Below, one piece after another: positions 34,901 to 43,125 of a stretch of 64,000 nucleotides of DNA. The translations under genes and the position numbers were made by a program. Source of the stretch: G965250275 sp965250275 (GTDB lineage Bacteria > Pseudomonadota > Alphaproteobacteria > Rhodobacterales > Rhodobacteraceae); contig OZ252297.1 of assembly GCA_965250275.1 (NCBI GenBank), positions 4,216,001-4,280,000 on the forward strand, read 5' to 3'. The notes beneath the pieces were generated by a model that had not been told where the DNA came from, did not search any database, and was given only the letters and a program-made list of their open reading frames with translations. The stretch's first letter is position 1; every line of letters begins with the position of its first letter.

Positions 34901-34957
34901 ATGTATCTGAATAGCGAAGGTTCGATGTGTGTCGTCCGGTCAGTGCGTTTTGGTCAT
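31918..34957 (-). CDS. ABC-exporter-like protein with degenerate ATPase, large insertion and C-terminal cNMP-binding domain (probable N-terminal frameshift)
   Basis: The uninterrupted frame gives 983 residues from TTG at 34869; numbering below uses it. Residues 1-300 are an ABC exporter membrane domain. The nucleotide-binding domain starts near 330 (IVLDHVTVRDADGNPVLEDL), but Walker A is replaced by 'GIAAPSEEDRRG' (360-371). A helical insertion of about 260 residues (430-690) follows and holds two extra 'EN-LF' elements (VAENLLF, VMENALF). The signature is altered to 'ISIGGANLPAQFAEP', Walker B reads 'DILILDQALASYD' with Gln for Glu, and the H-loop His is missing (VVYLNDS). Residues 855-983 are a cyclic-nucleotide-binding domain. 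Upstream, the frame stays open and encodes conserved-looking sequence (SLFRYIWRHSKRDQ) but has no start codon. An ATG at 34957-34955 reaches it only by skipping one A in an A4 run (34951-34948). Confidence 0.8.
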
Positions 34958-35137
34958 TCAAATCATTTGTGTCGGGAACAGTGCAACCTTGTATTGGAGA
35001 ACCGTACCAATCCGTGCCGACTATACGCAAATGGTTTGACGGTGCGCCGTGCGATCCCGTCTCTTCCAACGTCCATTTGCAGGCTGCGCGAGAACACCCT
35101 AAGGTCGTGTTACGAGGTGGGTTGGAGACACTCTAAC

Positions 35138-35530
35138 GTGAGTTTGATCGAAACGGTTCTGGTCCTGTTTGTTCTGCTGGAGATCAAGCACATGCTGGCC
35201 GACTACTTCCTGCAAACGCAGCGGATGCTCTCGGGCCGCAGCGAGTACCTGCATTTCGGTCGCGCCCAACATGCTGCCGTGCACGCCGTCGGCTCAATGA
35301 TCGCGTTCGCCCTGATTGGCGCAGGCTGGCTCTTTATCCTTCTGATCGCACTTGCGGAATGGGTGGTGCACTTTCACATCGATTGGGCGAAGGCCCGCTA
35401 CTCCGACATCCACTCGCTCAATCCCACGCAGGCAGCCTTTTGGCGCGCCGCGGGCGTCGATCAGGCCATGCACCAACTGACCTATATCGTGATGGTCTGG
35501 GCCTGGTATGTGTATCAGCCAATCACATAA
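35138..35530 (+). CDS. DUF3307-like membrane protein
   Basis: 130 residues starting at GTG 35138, with GGAG about 10 nt upstream. Several hydrophobic helices carry 'EIKHMLADYFLQTQRML', 'HAAVHAVGSMIAF', 'HFHIDWAKAR' and a C-terminal 'DQAMHQLTYIVMVWAWYVY'. Conserved His/Asp residues inside helices (H-x-x-A-D, H-F-H-I-D, D-Q-x-x-H) match the DUF3307 pattern. Function is unknown. It is divergent from the giant ABC-like gene, with a 180-nt gap, and converges with the Lrp gene. Confidence 0.72.
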   Translation: MSLIETVLVLFVLLEIKHMLADYFLQTQRMLSGRSEYLHFGRAQHAAVHAVGSMIAFALIGAGWLFILLIALAEWVVHFHIDWAKARYSDIHSLNPTQAAFWRAAGVDQAMHQLTYIVMVWAWYVYQPIT

Positions 35531-35539
35531 CCCGGCGCC

Positions 35540-36001
35540 CTAAGGTTCCAGCGGGCCTGCCCTCTTGATCGTGCGCAGGACGACATTCGTCTGGGCGCTC
35601 GACACCACAGGCAGGCGAAAAAGGAACCCATCCAGAAACTGATTATAGGCCTCGATATCGCGGCACAGGACACGCAGGTGATAATCTGATTGCCCCGTCG
35701 TGGCATAGCACTCCTGCACTTCGCGGCGCCCTTCCACGGCTCTGATGAAGGCCTCGAGTTGATCGGGATCGTGCCGTGTCAACTGAACATGAACGATTGC
35801 CTGAAAGGCCAAACCGACCTGAGCGGCATTTACGACCGCACCGTATCGTTCGATCACGCCGCCCGACTCCAGCGCGCGCACCCGGCGCCACAAGGCCGAT
35901 GGCGACATTCCAACCAGCTCTGCCAGATCCGCATTGGATATCTGGCTGTCCCGCTGCAGATGCAGAAGGATCCGACGGTCACGTTCATCAAGTTCCATCA
36001 T
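35540..36001 (-). CDS. Lrp/AsnC-family transcriptional regulator
   Basis: 153 residues from ATG at 36001 with AAAGGAC upstream. N-terminal winged helix 'LDERDRRILLHLQRDSQISNADLAELVGMSPSALWRRVRALESGGVI' and C-terminal RAM domain ('IVHVQLTRHDPDQLEAF', 'VQECYATTGQSDYHLRVLCRD'). It is divergent from the indolepyruvate oxidoreductase gene over 139 nt. The usual logic is amino-acid-responsive control of that gene. A perfect palindrome CCGCATGCGG lies at 36085-36094 in the gap and may be part of its site. Confidence 0.9.
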   Translation of the reverse strand: MMELDERDRRILLHLQRDSQISNADLAELVGMSPSALWRRVRALESGGVIERYGAVVNAAQVGLAFQAIVHVQLTRHDPDQLEAFIRAVEGRREVQECYATTGQSDYHLRVLCRDIEAYNQFLDGFLFRLPVVSSAQTNVVLRTIKRAGPLEP

Positions 36002-36140
36002 TCTGACCAGTCCTTTCGCCTCTTTGCCCCGTTGTGGAATATCTAGTCGCCCAGCGCCCAAAACCTATGAAATCTGGCAAGATTCCGCATGCGGCAAACC
36101 GTATCATGCAGGCACCACCCCGCATTGTCCGGAGCCCTTA

Positions 36141-39100
36141 ATGAGCCATCCCAAGCCAAATCTTCGCACTTACCAACTGATGGACCGGTACGACCAGACG
36201 GACGGTCGGGTTTTTCTGACCGGAACGCAGGCGCTGGCCAGGATCATGCTGGATCAAGCGCGCCGCGACCGAGCTGCGGGGTTGAATACCGCAGGTTTCA
36301 TATCGGGCTATCGCGGTTCCCCGTTGGGCGGGCTGGACCTTGAGCTTTGGCGCGCGCGGGATCGGGTCGAGACGGCCGGGATCACTTTCATGCCTGCGGT
36401 GAATGAGGACCTCGGCGCCACGGCGGTGCTCGGTGCCCAGCAGGCCAGCCTCGATCCCGACTGCGAAGTCCAGGGCGTCTTCTCAATGTGGTATGGCAAA
36501 GGACCGGGCGTGGACCGGTCTGGCGACGCGCTGAAGCATGGCAATGCCTACGGGTCTTCTCCGCGCGGAGGCGTGCTGGTTGTTGCCGGTGACGATCATG
36601 GATGCGTGTCGTCGTCGATGCCGCATCAGTCAGACGTGGCGTTCATGTCGTGGTTTATGCCGACCCTGAATCCCGCATCCGTCGATGAGTATCTGGAGTA
36701 TGGCGAATTCGGTCTGGCGCTCTCCCGGTTTTCCGGCACATGGGTTGGCTTCAAGGCGATATCCGAAACTGTAGAATCCGCGCGGTCGATCTCCTTGCAC
36801 CCCGACCGGGTGTTCCACCAACCGGATTTCACCGCGCCGCCCGGCGGATTGCACGTTCGTATGGCGGATCTGCCCACTGTCGAGATTGAAACCCGTATCG
36901 GGGCAAAACTGGACGCTGTACGTGCGTTCGTCGAAGCCAACCCATTGGACCGCGCCATTTTCGGGACCAGCAACGCGCGATTTGGATTTGTCACCACAGG
37001 CAAGGCGCATCTTGACCTGATGGAAGCCCTGCGCCTGCTGGGTCTCGACGCGAACCGGTGCCGCGCATTGGGCATCGATGTCTACAAGGTCGGAATGGTC
37101 TGGCCCCTGGCGCGCCGCGATGCGCTCGCCTTTGTCAAAGGCAAACAGGAAGTGCTGGTGGTCGAAGAGAAGCGCGGGATCATCGAAAGCCAGTTCAAGG
37201 AGTACTTCTATGACTGGCCCGGCGACAAACCGGATCGCATGGTCGGAAAATACACCTCCGAAGGGGAGCCATTGATCCCTTGGACCGGAGAACTGAGCCC
37301 TCGCTTGTTGTTGCCCATCGTTGCCAAACGGCTGGACCGTTTCTTTCCCGACGAGAACCTGCCCGCCAAAGCCCGCGCCCTGACAGAGGCGCCGCCGCCG
37401 GCCCTGAATGTCCCCGGCGCGACACGCACACCCTATTTCTGCTCCGGCTGCCCGCACAACACCTCGACCAAAGTGCCAGAAGGGTCGCGTGCAGCCTCCG
37501 GCATTGGATGCCATGTCATGGCCTCCTGGATGGATCGCGCAACCGCCGGCTATGCCCAGATGGGAGGAGAAGGGGTTCCGCACGTCGCGGCGTCCAAATT
37601 CAACGGCGAAAAGCACTTGTTTCAGAACCTGGGCGAAGGAACCTGGTACCACTCCGGCTCGCTGGCCATCCGGCAAGCCGTCGCGGCCGGAACCAACATC
37701 ACATACAAGATCCTTTACAACGATGCCGTTGCGATGACCGGCGGGCAGCCGGTCGACGGACCCGTCAGCGTAAGCGGAATTGCCCAGACCTGTCGTGCCG
37801 AAGGGGTCGACCGGATCGCTGTTGTTTCGGATGATATCGGGAAGTTTGCGCCTTCGGATTTCCCGTCGGGCACAAGCTTTGATGACCGCAGCGTGCTGGA
37901 TCAGGTTCAGCGTGAACTGCGTGAGGTGCCCGGTGTCTCGGTGCTGATCTACGAGCAAACCTGCGCCACCGAAAAACGCCGCCGCCGAAAACGCGGAACG
38001 ATGCCCGATCTGGCGCGGCACGTGATCATCAACGACCTTGTCTGCGAAGGGTGCGGCGATTGCTCGGTGGAAAGCAACTGCCTGAGTGTGGAACCCAAGG
38101 ACACCCCGCTGGGACGCAAACGTCAGATCAATCAAAACTCTTGCAACAAGGACTTCAGTTGTCTGAACGGGTTTTGCCCGAGCTTCGTCACCGTCGAGGG
38201 CGGCGCTCGACGCAAAAAACAAGCCGCCGATCTGGACTTTGCTGCGCTTGCATCTGCCCTGCCCGAGCCGAAACGGCCCCGAACAGACACGCCGTTCGAC
38301 CTTTTGGTCACCGGCGTCGGAGGCACTGGCGTTGTCACCGTGGGCCAACTGGTGACAATGGCTGCCCATCTCGAAGGTCTCGGAGCCTCAGTGCTGGATT
38401 TCACCGGTTTCGCCCAGAAGTTTGGCACTGTGCTCAGCTACATTCGCTTGAGTGATCATCCTGATGCGTTGAACCAGGTCCGGATCGACCCCTGCGCCGC
38501 AGACGCCGTGATTGGGTGCGATGTTGTTGTCTCGTCAGCACAGAAAGCCAGCGCGCACTATCGTCGCGGCACACGCATGGTGCTCAACCGTGCGGAAATG
38601 CCAACCGGAGATCTGGTTTTGCACCGGGACGCGACGCTGCGGGTCGACGCGCGCGAAGCGTCCATCGCCGATACAATAGGCGCAGAAAACCTGAGCGCAC
38701 TGGACGCCAATGCGGCAGCCGAAACTCTGCTCGGGGACAGCGTGTTCTCCAACGTGGTCATGTTGGGCGCGGCGTGGCAGCAGGGGCTGATCCCGGTCAG
38801 TGAGATGGCACTTTCGCAGGCAATCCTCCTCAATGGCGTGGCGGTCGAAAGAAACCGCCACGCCTTCGCGCTGGGACGCATTCTGGCGCATGATCCAGAC
38901 CGGCTGGCAGATCTCTATCGCGAACCGCACAAGGCACCGGAGACACTCGACGCTATGATCGCGCGTCGCGCCGACTTTCTGACGGCATATCAGAACGCCG
39001 CCTATGCCGATCGTTACCGTGAACGGCTGGCCGCGTTTCGGGCCGCCCTGCCGGAGGTGAATGAAGACCTGCACCGCAACGCCGCCAAGAACCTGTTCAA

Positions 39101-39599
39101 GCTGATGGCGTACAAGGACGAATTCGAGGTTGCGCGTTTGCATTGTGATGCGGGCTTTGCTGCGCAGGTGTCAGAGCAGTTCGAAGGCAACTACAAATTG
39201 CGATATCATCTCGCTCCGCCGGTTTTCAATCGCGGCACCGACGCACGTGGCCGACCACGCAAACGCTCCTTCGGGCCATGGATGAAGCCGGTTTTTTTGG
39301 CTTTGACGGGCCTAAAATCCCTGCGCGGAACGCCGTTTAATCCGTTTGGGTACCATCACGAGGCGCGCCTGCACCGCGACCTGTTGGCTTGGTACGAAGC
39401 AGCGCTGCAAACGGTTGCCGATCGGTTCGATGACGACACCGCAGAGACCTGCGCCGCCATCATTGCGGCGCCTGACGCGGTGCGCGGCTATGGGCCCGTC
39501 CGCAACGAAGCCGCCGTCAGAATGCGTGAAACAGCAGACGCCGCATTGCGCGAATTGGAGCGAGGCGAGCGCATCGCCGTGAGTGATCAGAGCATTTAA
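36141..39599 (+). CDS. Indolepyruvate ferredoxin oxidoreductase family protein (fused alpha-gamma)
   Basis: 1152 residues, a single-chain 2-oxoacid:ferredoxin oxidoreductase. Domain order: pyrimidine-binding TPP domain (GFISGYRGSPLGGLD), middle region with 'VVEEKRGIIESQ', pyrophosphate-binding domain ('FCSGCPHNTST', 'GIGCHVMASWMDRAT', 'LYNDAVAMTGGQPVDG'), a Cys cluster (CEGCGDCS...C, then CNKDFSCLNGFCP) for Fe-S, and the gamma domain (LLVTGVGGTGVVTVGQL). It oxidatively decarboxylates aryl-pyruvates from Trp, Phe and Tyr, giving aryl-acetyl-CoA. ATG at 36141 follows CCGGAG. Divergent Lrp regulator fits amino-acid control. Its TAA shares TTAA with the next convergent gene. Confidence 0.93.
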   Translation: MSHPKPNLRTYQLMDRYDQTDGRVFLTGTQALARIMLDQARRDRAAGLNTAGFISGYRGSPLGGLDLELWRARDRVETAGITFMPAVNEDLGATAVLGAQQASLDPDCEVQGVFSMWYGKGPGVDRSGDALKHGNAYGSSPRGGVLVVAGDDHGCVSSSMPHQSDVAFMSWFMPTLNPASVDEYLEYGEFGLALSRFSGTWVGFKAISETVESARSISLHPDRVFHQPDFTAPPGGLHVRMADLPTVEIETRIGAKLDAVRAFVEANPLDRAIFGTSNARFGFVTTGKAHLDLMEALRLLGLDANRCRALGIDVYKVGMVWPLARRDALAFVKGKQEVLVVEEKRGIIESQFKEYFYDWPGDKPDRMVGKYTSEGEPLIPWTGELSPRLLLPIVAKRLDRFFPDENLPAKARALTEAPPPALNVPGATRTPYFCSGCPHNTSTKVPEGSRAASGIGCHVMASWMDRATAGYAQMGGEGVPHVAASKFNGEKHLFQNLGEGTWYHSGSLAIRQAVAAGTNITYKILYNDAVAMTGGQPVDGPVSVSGIAQTCRAEGVDRIAVVSDDIGKFAPSDFPSGTSFDDRSVLDQVQRELREVPGVSVLIYEQTCATEKRRRRKRGTMPDLARHVIINDLVCEGCGDCSVESNCLSVEPKDTPLGRKRQINQNSCNKDFSCLNGFCPSFVTVEGGARRKKQAADLDFAALASALPEPKRPRTDTPFDLLVTGVGGTGVVTVGQLVTMAAHLEGLGASVLDFTGFAQKFGTVLSYIRLSDHPDALNQVRIDPCAADAVIGCDVVVSSAQKASAHYRRGTRMVLNRAEMPTGDLVLHRDATLRVDAREASIADTIGAENLSALDANAAAETLLGDSVFSNVVMLGAAWQQGLIPVSEMALSQAILLNGVAVERNRHAFALGRILAHDPDRLADLYREPHKAPETLDAMIARRADFLTAYQNAAYADRYRERLAAFRAALPEVNEDLHRNAAKNLFKLMAYKDEFEVARLHCDAGFAAQVSEQFEGNYKLRYHLAPPVFNRGTDARGRPRKRSFGPWMKPVFLALTGLKSLRGTPFNPFGYHHEARLHRDLLAWYEAALQTVADRFDDDTAETCAAIIAAPDAVRGYGPVRNEAAVRMRETADAALRELERGERIAVSDQSI

Positions 39600-40903
39600 C
39601 CAAGTACGGAAAAGCTGCTTTCTTCGTTGATCTTTCGCTTGCGCGAATAGAAGCCGACATCAATGTCACGCCCAAGATAGGGCAGCCGGTAGGTCAGCGG
39701 CTGCGTATCGTGATCTGCGCCCTCTTCGCAGTAGTCGATCAGCGCAGTCATCATCTTTCCGGCAATCATCGCGTTCTTGTATTGATTGCCGCTGGTCCCG
39801 CACGCCATGTAGAATCCCGGCAGGCTGGATTTGTCATAGATCGGAATCCAGTCCGTGGACGCGTCATAGAGATCAACGACGCCGCGCATCTTGGATGGAA
39901 TCCCCAGAGACGGAACACGTTGCCCGTACCGCATCGCCTGCGTGGTCCATTGATCGGTGAACTCGCGGTTGTAGTGGACGTCATCCTCACACCACTGGTG
40001 CGGATCACATTCCGGATCCTCCGATCCAATCAAGATGTGATTGCCGTGTTCAGGCCGGACATAACACGCGATGTCGCTGTCCGAGACGATCATACCATTG
40101 GTTTCAAAGTTGAACCCTTCGGGTGCGGGCACGTGGGCCACTTCCTGGCGCAGCGGGCGTGTGGCGATGGTCATATCGTCCAGAACGCCCGCCATTCCGT
40201 TCACGATGGCGGAGCCCGGCCCGGCCACATTCACAACCACCGGAGCGTGAATTTCCGTTCCGTCAGCCAGTCGTACACCGGACACTTTGCCCGACGACTG
40301 CAGAATCTCGACCACCTCTGCACCTGTTTGCACTGCAGCGCCATTGTTCTGGGCCGCCTGCATCAGGTTCTGAGCCGAAAGCGCTGGATCGGTGACATAC
40401 CCGGCCAGCGGCCAGAACACGCCACCACGCATTTTGTGCCCATTCGAATGCCCGAATTCAGGGTCGTTCATGCGTTTGGCGGGTGAAAAGCTGTCCAGAG
40501 AGTAGATCGGCAGATGCGCCTTGACGTCTTCGGCGCTCCATTCCTCAAAGGGGCATTCCAGCTCAGCGGAATACTTCATATGTTTTTCGAGAAAACCGTT
40601 TGCTTCGGTCTTCATGGTTAGACACCCGGTCTGCCGGTACTGGGCCAATTCCGCTCCAGGGGGCAGTCCCAGATACGCCTCCCAGTCACGCCAGTAGTGA
40701 TATCCCTCCCATGCGAACGCAGTACCGTCGAAGGTCGAGTAGTGCATTCTGATGATCGCGCAGCTGCCAGCTGTAGACCCATGCCCAACCTGAGCGTTTC
40801 GGTCCAGAGACAGGGTCTTCCACCCGGCCTTGCTCATTTCAAAGGCGATTGCGGCCCCGATCACTCCGGTACCGATGATGATCGCGTCTGGGGTCTGGCT
40901 CAT
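39596..40903 (-). CDS. FAD-dependent amine oxidase (DAO family, sarcosine-oxidase-like)
   Basis: 435 residues. The FAD Rossmann motif is 'AIIIGTGVIGAAIAFEMSKAGW', followed by 'TAGSCAIIRMHYS', where an R-x-H-Y context fits secondary/tertiary amine oxidases. The C-terminal flavin loop is 'GFYMACGTSGNQYKNAMIAGKMM'. GGAGGACC precedes ATG at 40903, which overlaps the TetR stop (ATGA). It is the fourth gene of the DMGDH-MttB-TetR operon, so N-methylated amino acids such as sarcosine or dimethylglycine are likely substrates. Confidence 0.87.
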   Translation of the reverse strand: MSQTPDAIIIGTGVIGAAIAFEMSKAGWKTLSLDRNAQVGHGSTAGSCAIIRMHYSTFDGTAFAWEGYHYWRDWEAYLGLPPGAELAQYRQTGCLTMKTEANGFLEKHMKYSAELECPFEEWSAEDVKAHLPIYSLDSFSPAKRMNDPEFGHSNGHKMRGGVFWPLAGYVTDPALSAQNLMQAAQNNGAAVQTGAEVVEILQSSGKVSGVRLADGTEIHAPVVVNVAGPGSAIVNGMAGVLDDMTIATRPLRQEVAHVPAPEGFNFETNGMIVSDSDIACYVRPEHGNHILIGSEDPECDPHQWCEDDVHYNREFTDQWTTQAMRYGQRVPSLGIPSKMRGVVDLYDASTDWIPIYDKSSLPGFYMACGTSGNQYKNAMIAGKMMTALIDYCEEGADHDTQPLTYRLPYLGRDIDVGFYSRKRKINEESSFSVLG

Positions 40904-41577
40904 GGTCTGAGGTCCTCCGTCTGGTCTGGCCAATAGGCCAATGCATATGCCTTGAATTCTGAAATCTCTTGAGGGCGGGGCTCTTGTCCCGTGAACACGC
41001 GCAGGTACTCGGGCACCATTGACAGGCGTTGCCGCGGGGTCTCGGGGCTTTGCGCAAGGTCATAGCCGATTTGCATGTAATAGAGCACCCGAGCGCGGGT
41101 CAGAGCCTCGTGGGCGCCGTATCCGTACCGCTCGAACATTGCAGTCAATGCTTCGAGGCGTCTGGTGTCCGAGCGGGTCAGTGCGGCCTGCACCCGTGCG
41201 TCCCTGCGCGCCCAATCGCGCACTGCAAAATCCAGTGCCGTGTTGAAGAGCGCTGCATTGGCCGTGCAACGGAAGATATTGCACACCGCGCCAGTGATAG
41301 TATCGGCCGGCGCTTCGGCCTGCCCCACCAAGGCGTTGGTGTTGGTCTCTTCCCAGTGCTTCAGCAGCGCCTGCAACAGGTCCTGCCGCGATTTGAAATA
41401 CCAATAGAACGAGGACCGTGACACGCCCATACGGTCGGCAAGCATCAGGATTTTGACCTGCTCAACGCCGTGCTGAACCAGAACATCCATGGCCTGCGCA
41501 AGCCAGTCCTCGCGCGTCACCTTGACGTTGCCGGTCAGCGGCGCGCGCGCCGGGTCGTTGCGGTGCAGGACAACCAT
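40900..41577 (-). CDS. TetR/AcrR-family regulator within the methylamine operon
   Basis: 225 residues. HTH region 'AMDVLVQHGVEQVKILMLADRMGVSRSSFYWYFKSRQDLLQALLKHWE' of TetR type, followed by a long ligand domain. Unusually the regulator is the third gene of the operon. It starts 3 nt after the MttB stop, and its stop overlaps the start of the FAD oxidase. It probably binds the 20-bp palindrome at 45573-45592 in front of the first gene. The ligand is presumably a methylated amine or a breakdown product. Confidence 0.88.
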   Translation of the reverse strand: MVVLHRNDPARAPLTGNVKVTREDWLAQAMDVLVQHGVEQVKILMLADRMGVSRSSFYWYFKSRQDLLQALLKHWEETNTNALVGQAEAPADTITGAVCNIFRCTANAALFNTALDFAVRDWARRDARVQAALTRSDTRRLEALTAMFERYGYGAHEALTRARVLYYMQIGYDLAQSPETPRQRLSMVPEYLRVFTGQEPRPQEISEFKAYALAYWPDQTEDLRP

Positions 41578-41580
41578 CGC

Positions 41581-43125
41581 TCAGCTTTCCGGTGGCGCGC
41601 CACCCTCGGCGGTGCGGCGCGTTATGAAATCCTGCAAATCCCCCACCCGGGTTGGATCGGTTGGAGGCGGCTGAAACTCGGCCAGTATGCGCTGCCAGAT
41701 CTCTGTTGCACGCTGGTTGGCATCCAGCGCGCCCCGCTCAGTCCAGGTCCCGAAGTTGGACCAGTCATGCACAAGCGGTTCGTAAAACGCGGTCTGATAG
41801 CGATCCATCGTATGCTGAGTGCCAAAGAAGTGCCCGCCCGGCTGGACATCACTCAGGGCTTCGAGCGCCAGATCGCTGTCTTCGGCGGGTGCCGGCACAC
41901 AGAGCTCGGCAAAAACCTGCAACATCTCCATGTCAGTGATCAGCTTTTCATAAGAGACGGTCAGCCCGCCCTCGAGCCATCCCGCTCCATGGATCATGAC
42001 CGTGGCACCGGACAGGACCGACCCCCAAGCGCTCATTTCCGTTTCATGAGCCGCTTGGGCATCGTTGATGTTGGCCGCCGATCCGGCCGCACATCGCCAG
42101 GGCAATCCCAGCTTGCGGGCGAGTTGCCCGGCCCCCAGGGAGGCTTTGACTTGCTCCGGTGTCCCAAAGGCCGGCGCTCCGGATTTCATGTCCACGTTCG
42201 AGGTGAATGTTCCATAGCAAACCGGTGCGCCCGGCCCGGCCAGTTGAGAAAGCGTGATGGCGGCCAAGGCTTCGGCGTGGCTCAGTGTCAGCGCGCCCGC
42301 CACCGTGATCGGCGCCATCGCCCCCATCAGCGTAAATGGCGTGATGATCGCCATCTGCCCGTGCCGGGCAAAGTCAATGATGCCTTGCGCCATCGGAATG
42401 TCGATCTGGCGCGGCGAGTTGGTGTTGATGATGGTATAGCACCAGGAGTCGGCCTGAAACGACGCATCGTCCAAACCCCGAAAATCCCGGATCATCTCGA
42501 ACCCATCCATGACCTGGGGCGTGCCCCGGGAGAACAGGAACGGGACCTTGTCGGACTGTGTCAGAAACACTTCGGTTGTCGCGTAGTGCCTCAGGTGCAT
42601 CGGAACGTCCTGCGGCTCGATCAGGGGAGGCAACATGTGCAGAACGTCAAAGTGCTGAGTCAGTTTCAGCAAATCGGTGAAACTTGCCAGATCGCCCGGC
42701 CTGCGCCCGCGCACCAGATCCGTCGCGTGGGGCGCGCCTGCCCCCGGTTGAATCACAAGCCGTCCGAGTTCCAACGTCAGATCGCGGTGCTCTGCCCCGG
42801 CCTTCAGACGGAAGGATCGGGGGGCGGAGGCGACGGCCGCCTCTACCACTTCGCGTCCGATCCATACCATTTCGGTTGTCTCGTCGACCCGCGCCCCGGC
42901 CTCGCGGAAAAGTCTGCGCGCTTCGGGCAGCAACACCTTGATTCCGAGCTCTTCAAGAACGCGCAGGGCGGCGAGATGCATGGCCTCGATGCGGTCATCC
43001 GAAAAGGCAGGCACGTTGGGGAACGGATTACGCAGGTCGTGATAGTTCGTCACGCGTTTTTCGTGCTGAACGGCGCCCTTGCCGCGCTTCCGTCGTGACC
43101 GGCGAGGAGTCTCTGTCTGGGTCAT
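41581..43125 (-). CDS. MttB-family (trimethylamine methyltransferase-like) protein, non-pyrrolysine
   Basis: 514 residues. A basic N-terminus (RRSRRKRGKG) is followed by the MttB TIM barrel: 'ALRVLEELGIKVLLPEARRLF', 'IQPGAGAPHATDLV', 'TPFTLMGAMAPITVAGALTLSHAEALA', 'CYGTFTSNVDMKSGAPAFGTPEQ', 'GHFFGTQHTMDRYQTAFY'. There is no in-frame TAG, so it belongs to the large non-Pyl MttB (MtgB-like) branch, which demethylates quaternary amines such as glycine betaine. No corrinoid protein gene lies nearby. It overlaps the GcvT-containing dehydrogenase by ATGA, suggesting the methyl group is passed to folate chemistry. Confidence 0.88.
   Translation of the reverse strand: MTQTETPRRSRRKRGKGAVQHEKRVTNYHDLRNPFPNVPAFSDDRIEAMHLAALRVLEELGIKVLLPEARRLFREAGARVDETTEMVWIGREVVEAAVASAPRSFRLKAGAEHRDLTLELGRLVIQPGAGAPHATDLVRGRRPGDLASFTDLLKLTQHFDVLHMLPPLIEPQDVPMHLRHYATTEVFLTQSDKVPFLFSRGTPQVMDGFEMIRDFRGLDDASFQADSWCYTIINTNSPRQIDIPMAQGIIDFARHGQMAIITPFTLMGAMAPITVAGALTLSHAEALAAITLSQLAGPGAPVCYGTFTSNVDMKSGAPAFGTPEQVKASLGAGQLARKLGLPWRCAAGSAANINDAQAAHETEMSAWGSVLSGATVMIHGAGWLEGGLTVSYEKLITDMEMLQVFAELCVPAPAEDSDLALEALSDVQPGGHFFGTQHTMDRYQTAFYEPLVHDWSNFGTWTERGALDANQRATEIWQRILAEFQPPPTDPTRVGDLQDFITRRTAEGGAPPES

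Noticed and set aside
34827..35069. 80-codon minus-strand frame between the ABC-like and DUF3307-like genes
   Set aside because: Overlaps the N-terminal coding part of the ABC-like gene in another frame and lacks a ribosome site or recognisable motif.
36630..38369. 579-codon minus-strand open frame inside the indolepyruvate oxidoreductase gene
   Set aside because: Shadow frame of a strongly conserved gene; no domain or ribosome site of its own.
41470..43098. 542-codon plus-strand open frame antisense to the MttB gene
   Set aside because: It mirrors GC-rich codons of the real gene, has Arg/Gln/His-rich low-quality composition and no recognisable fold.
41581..43125. Pyrrolysine-type MttB
   Set aside because: The frame has no internal TAG and no pyl genes or tRNA-Pyl are visible, so it is the non-Pyl branch.
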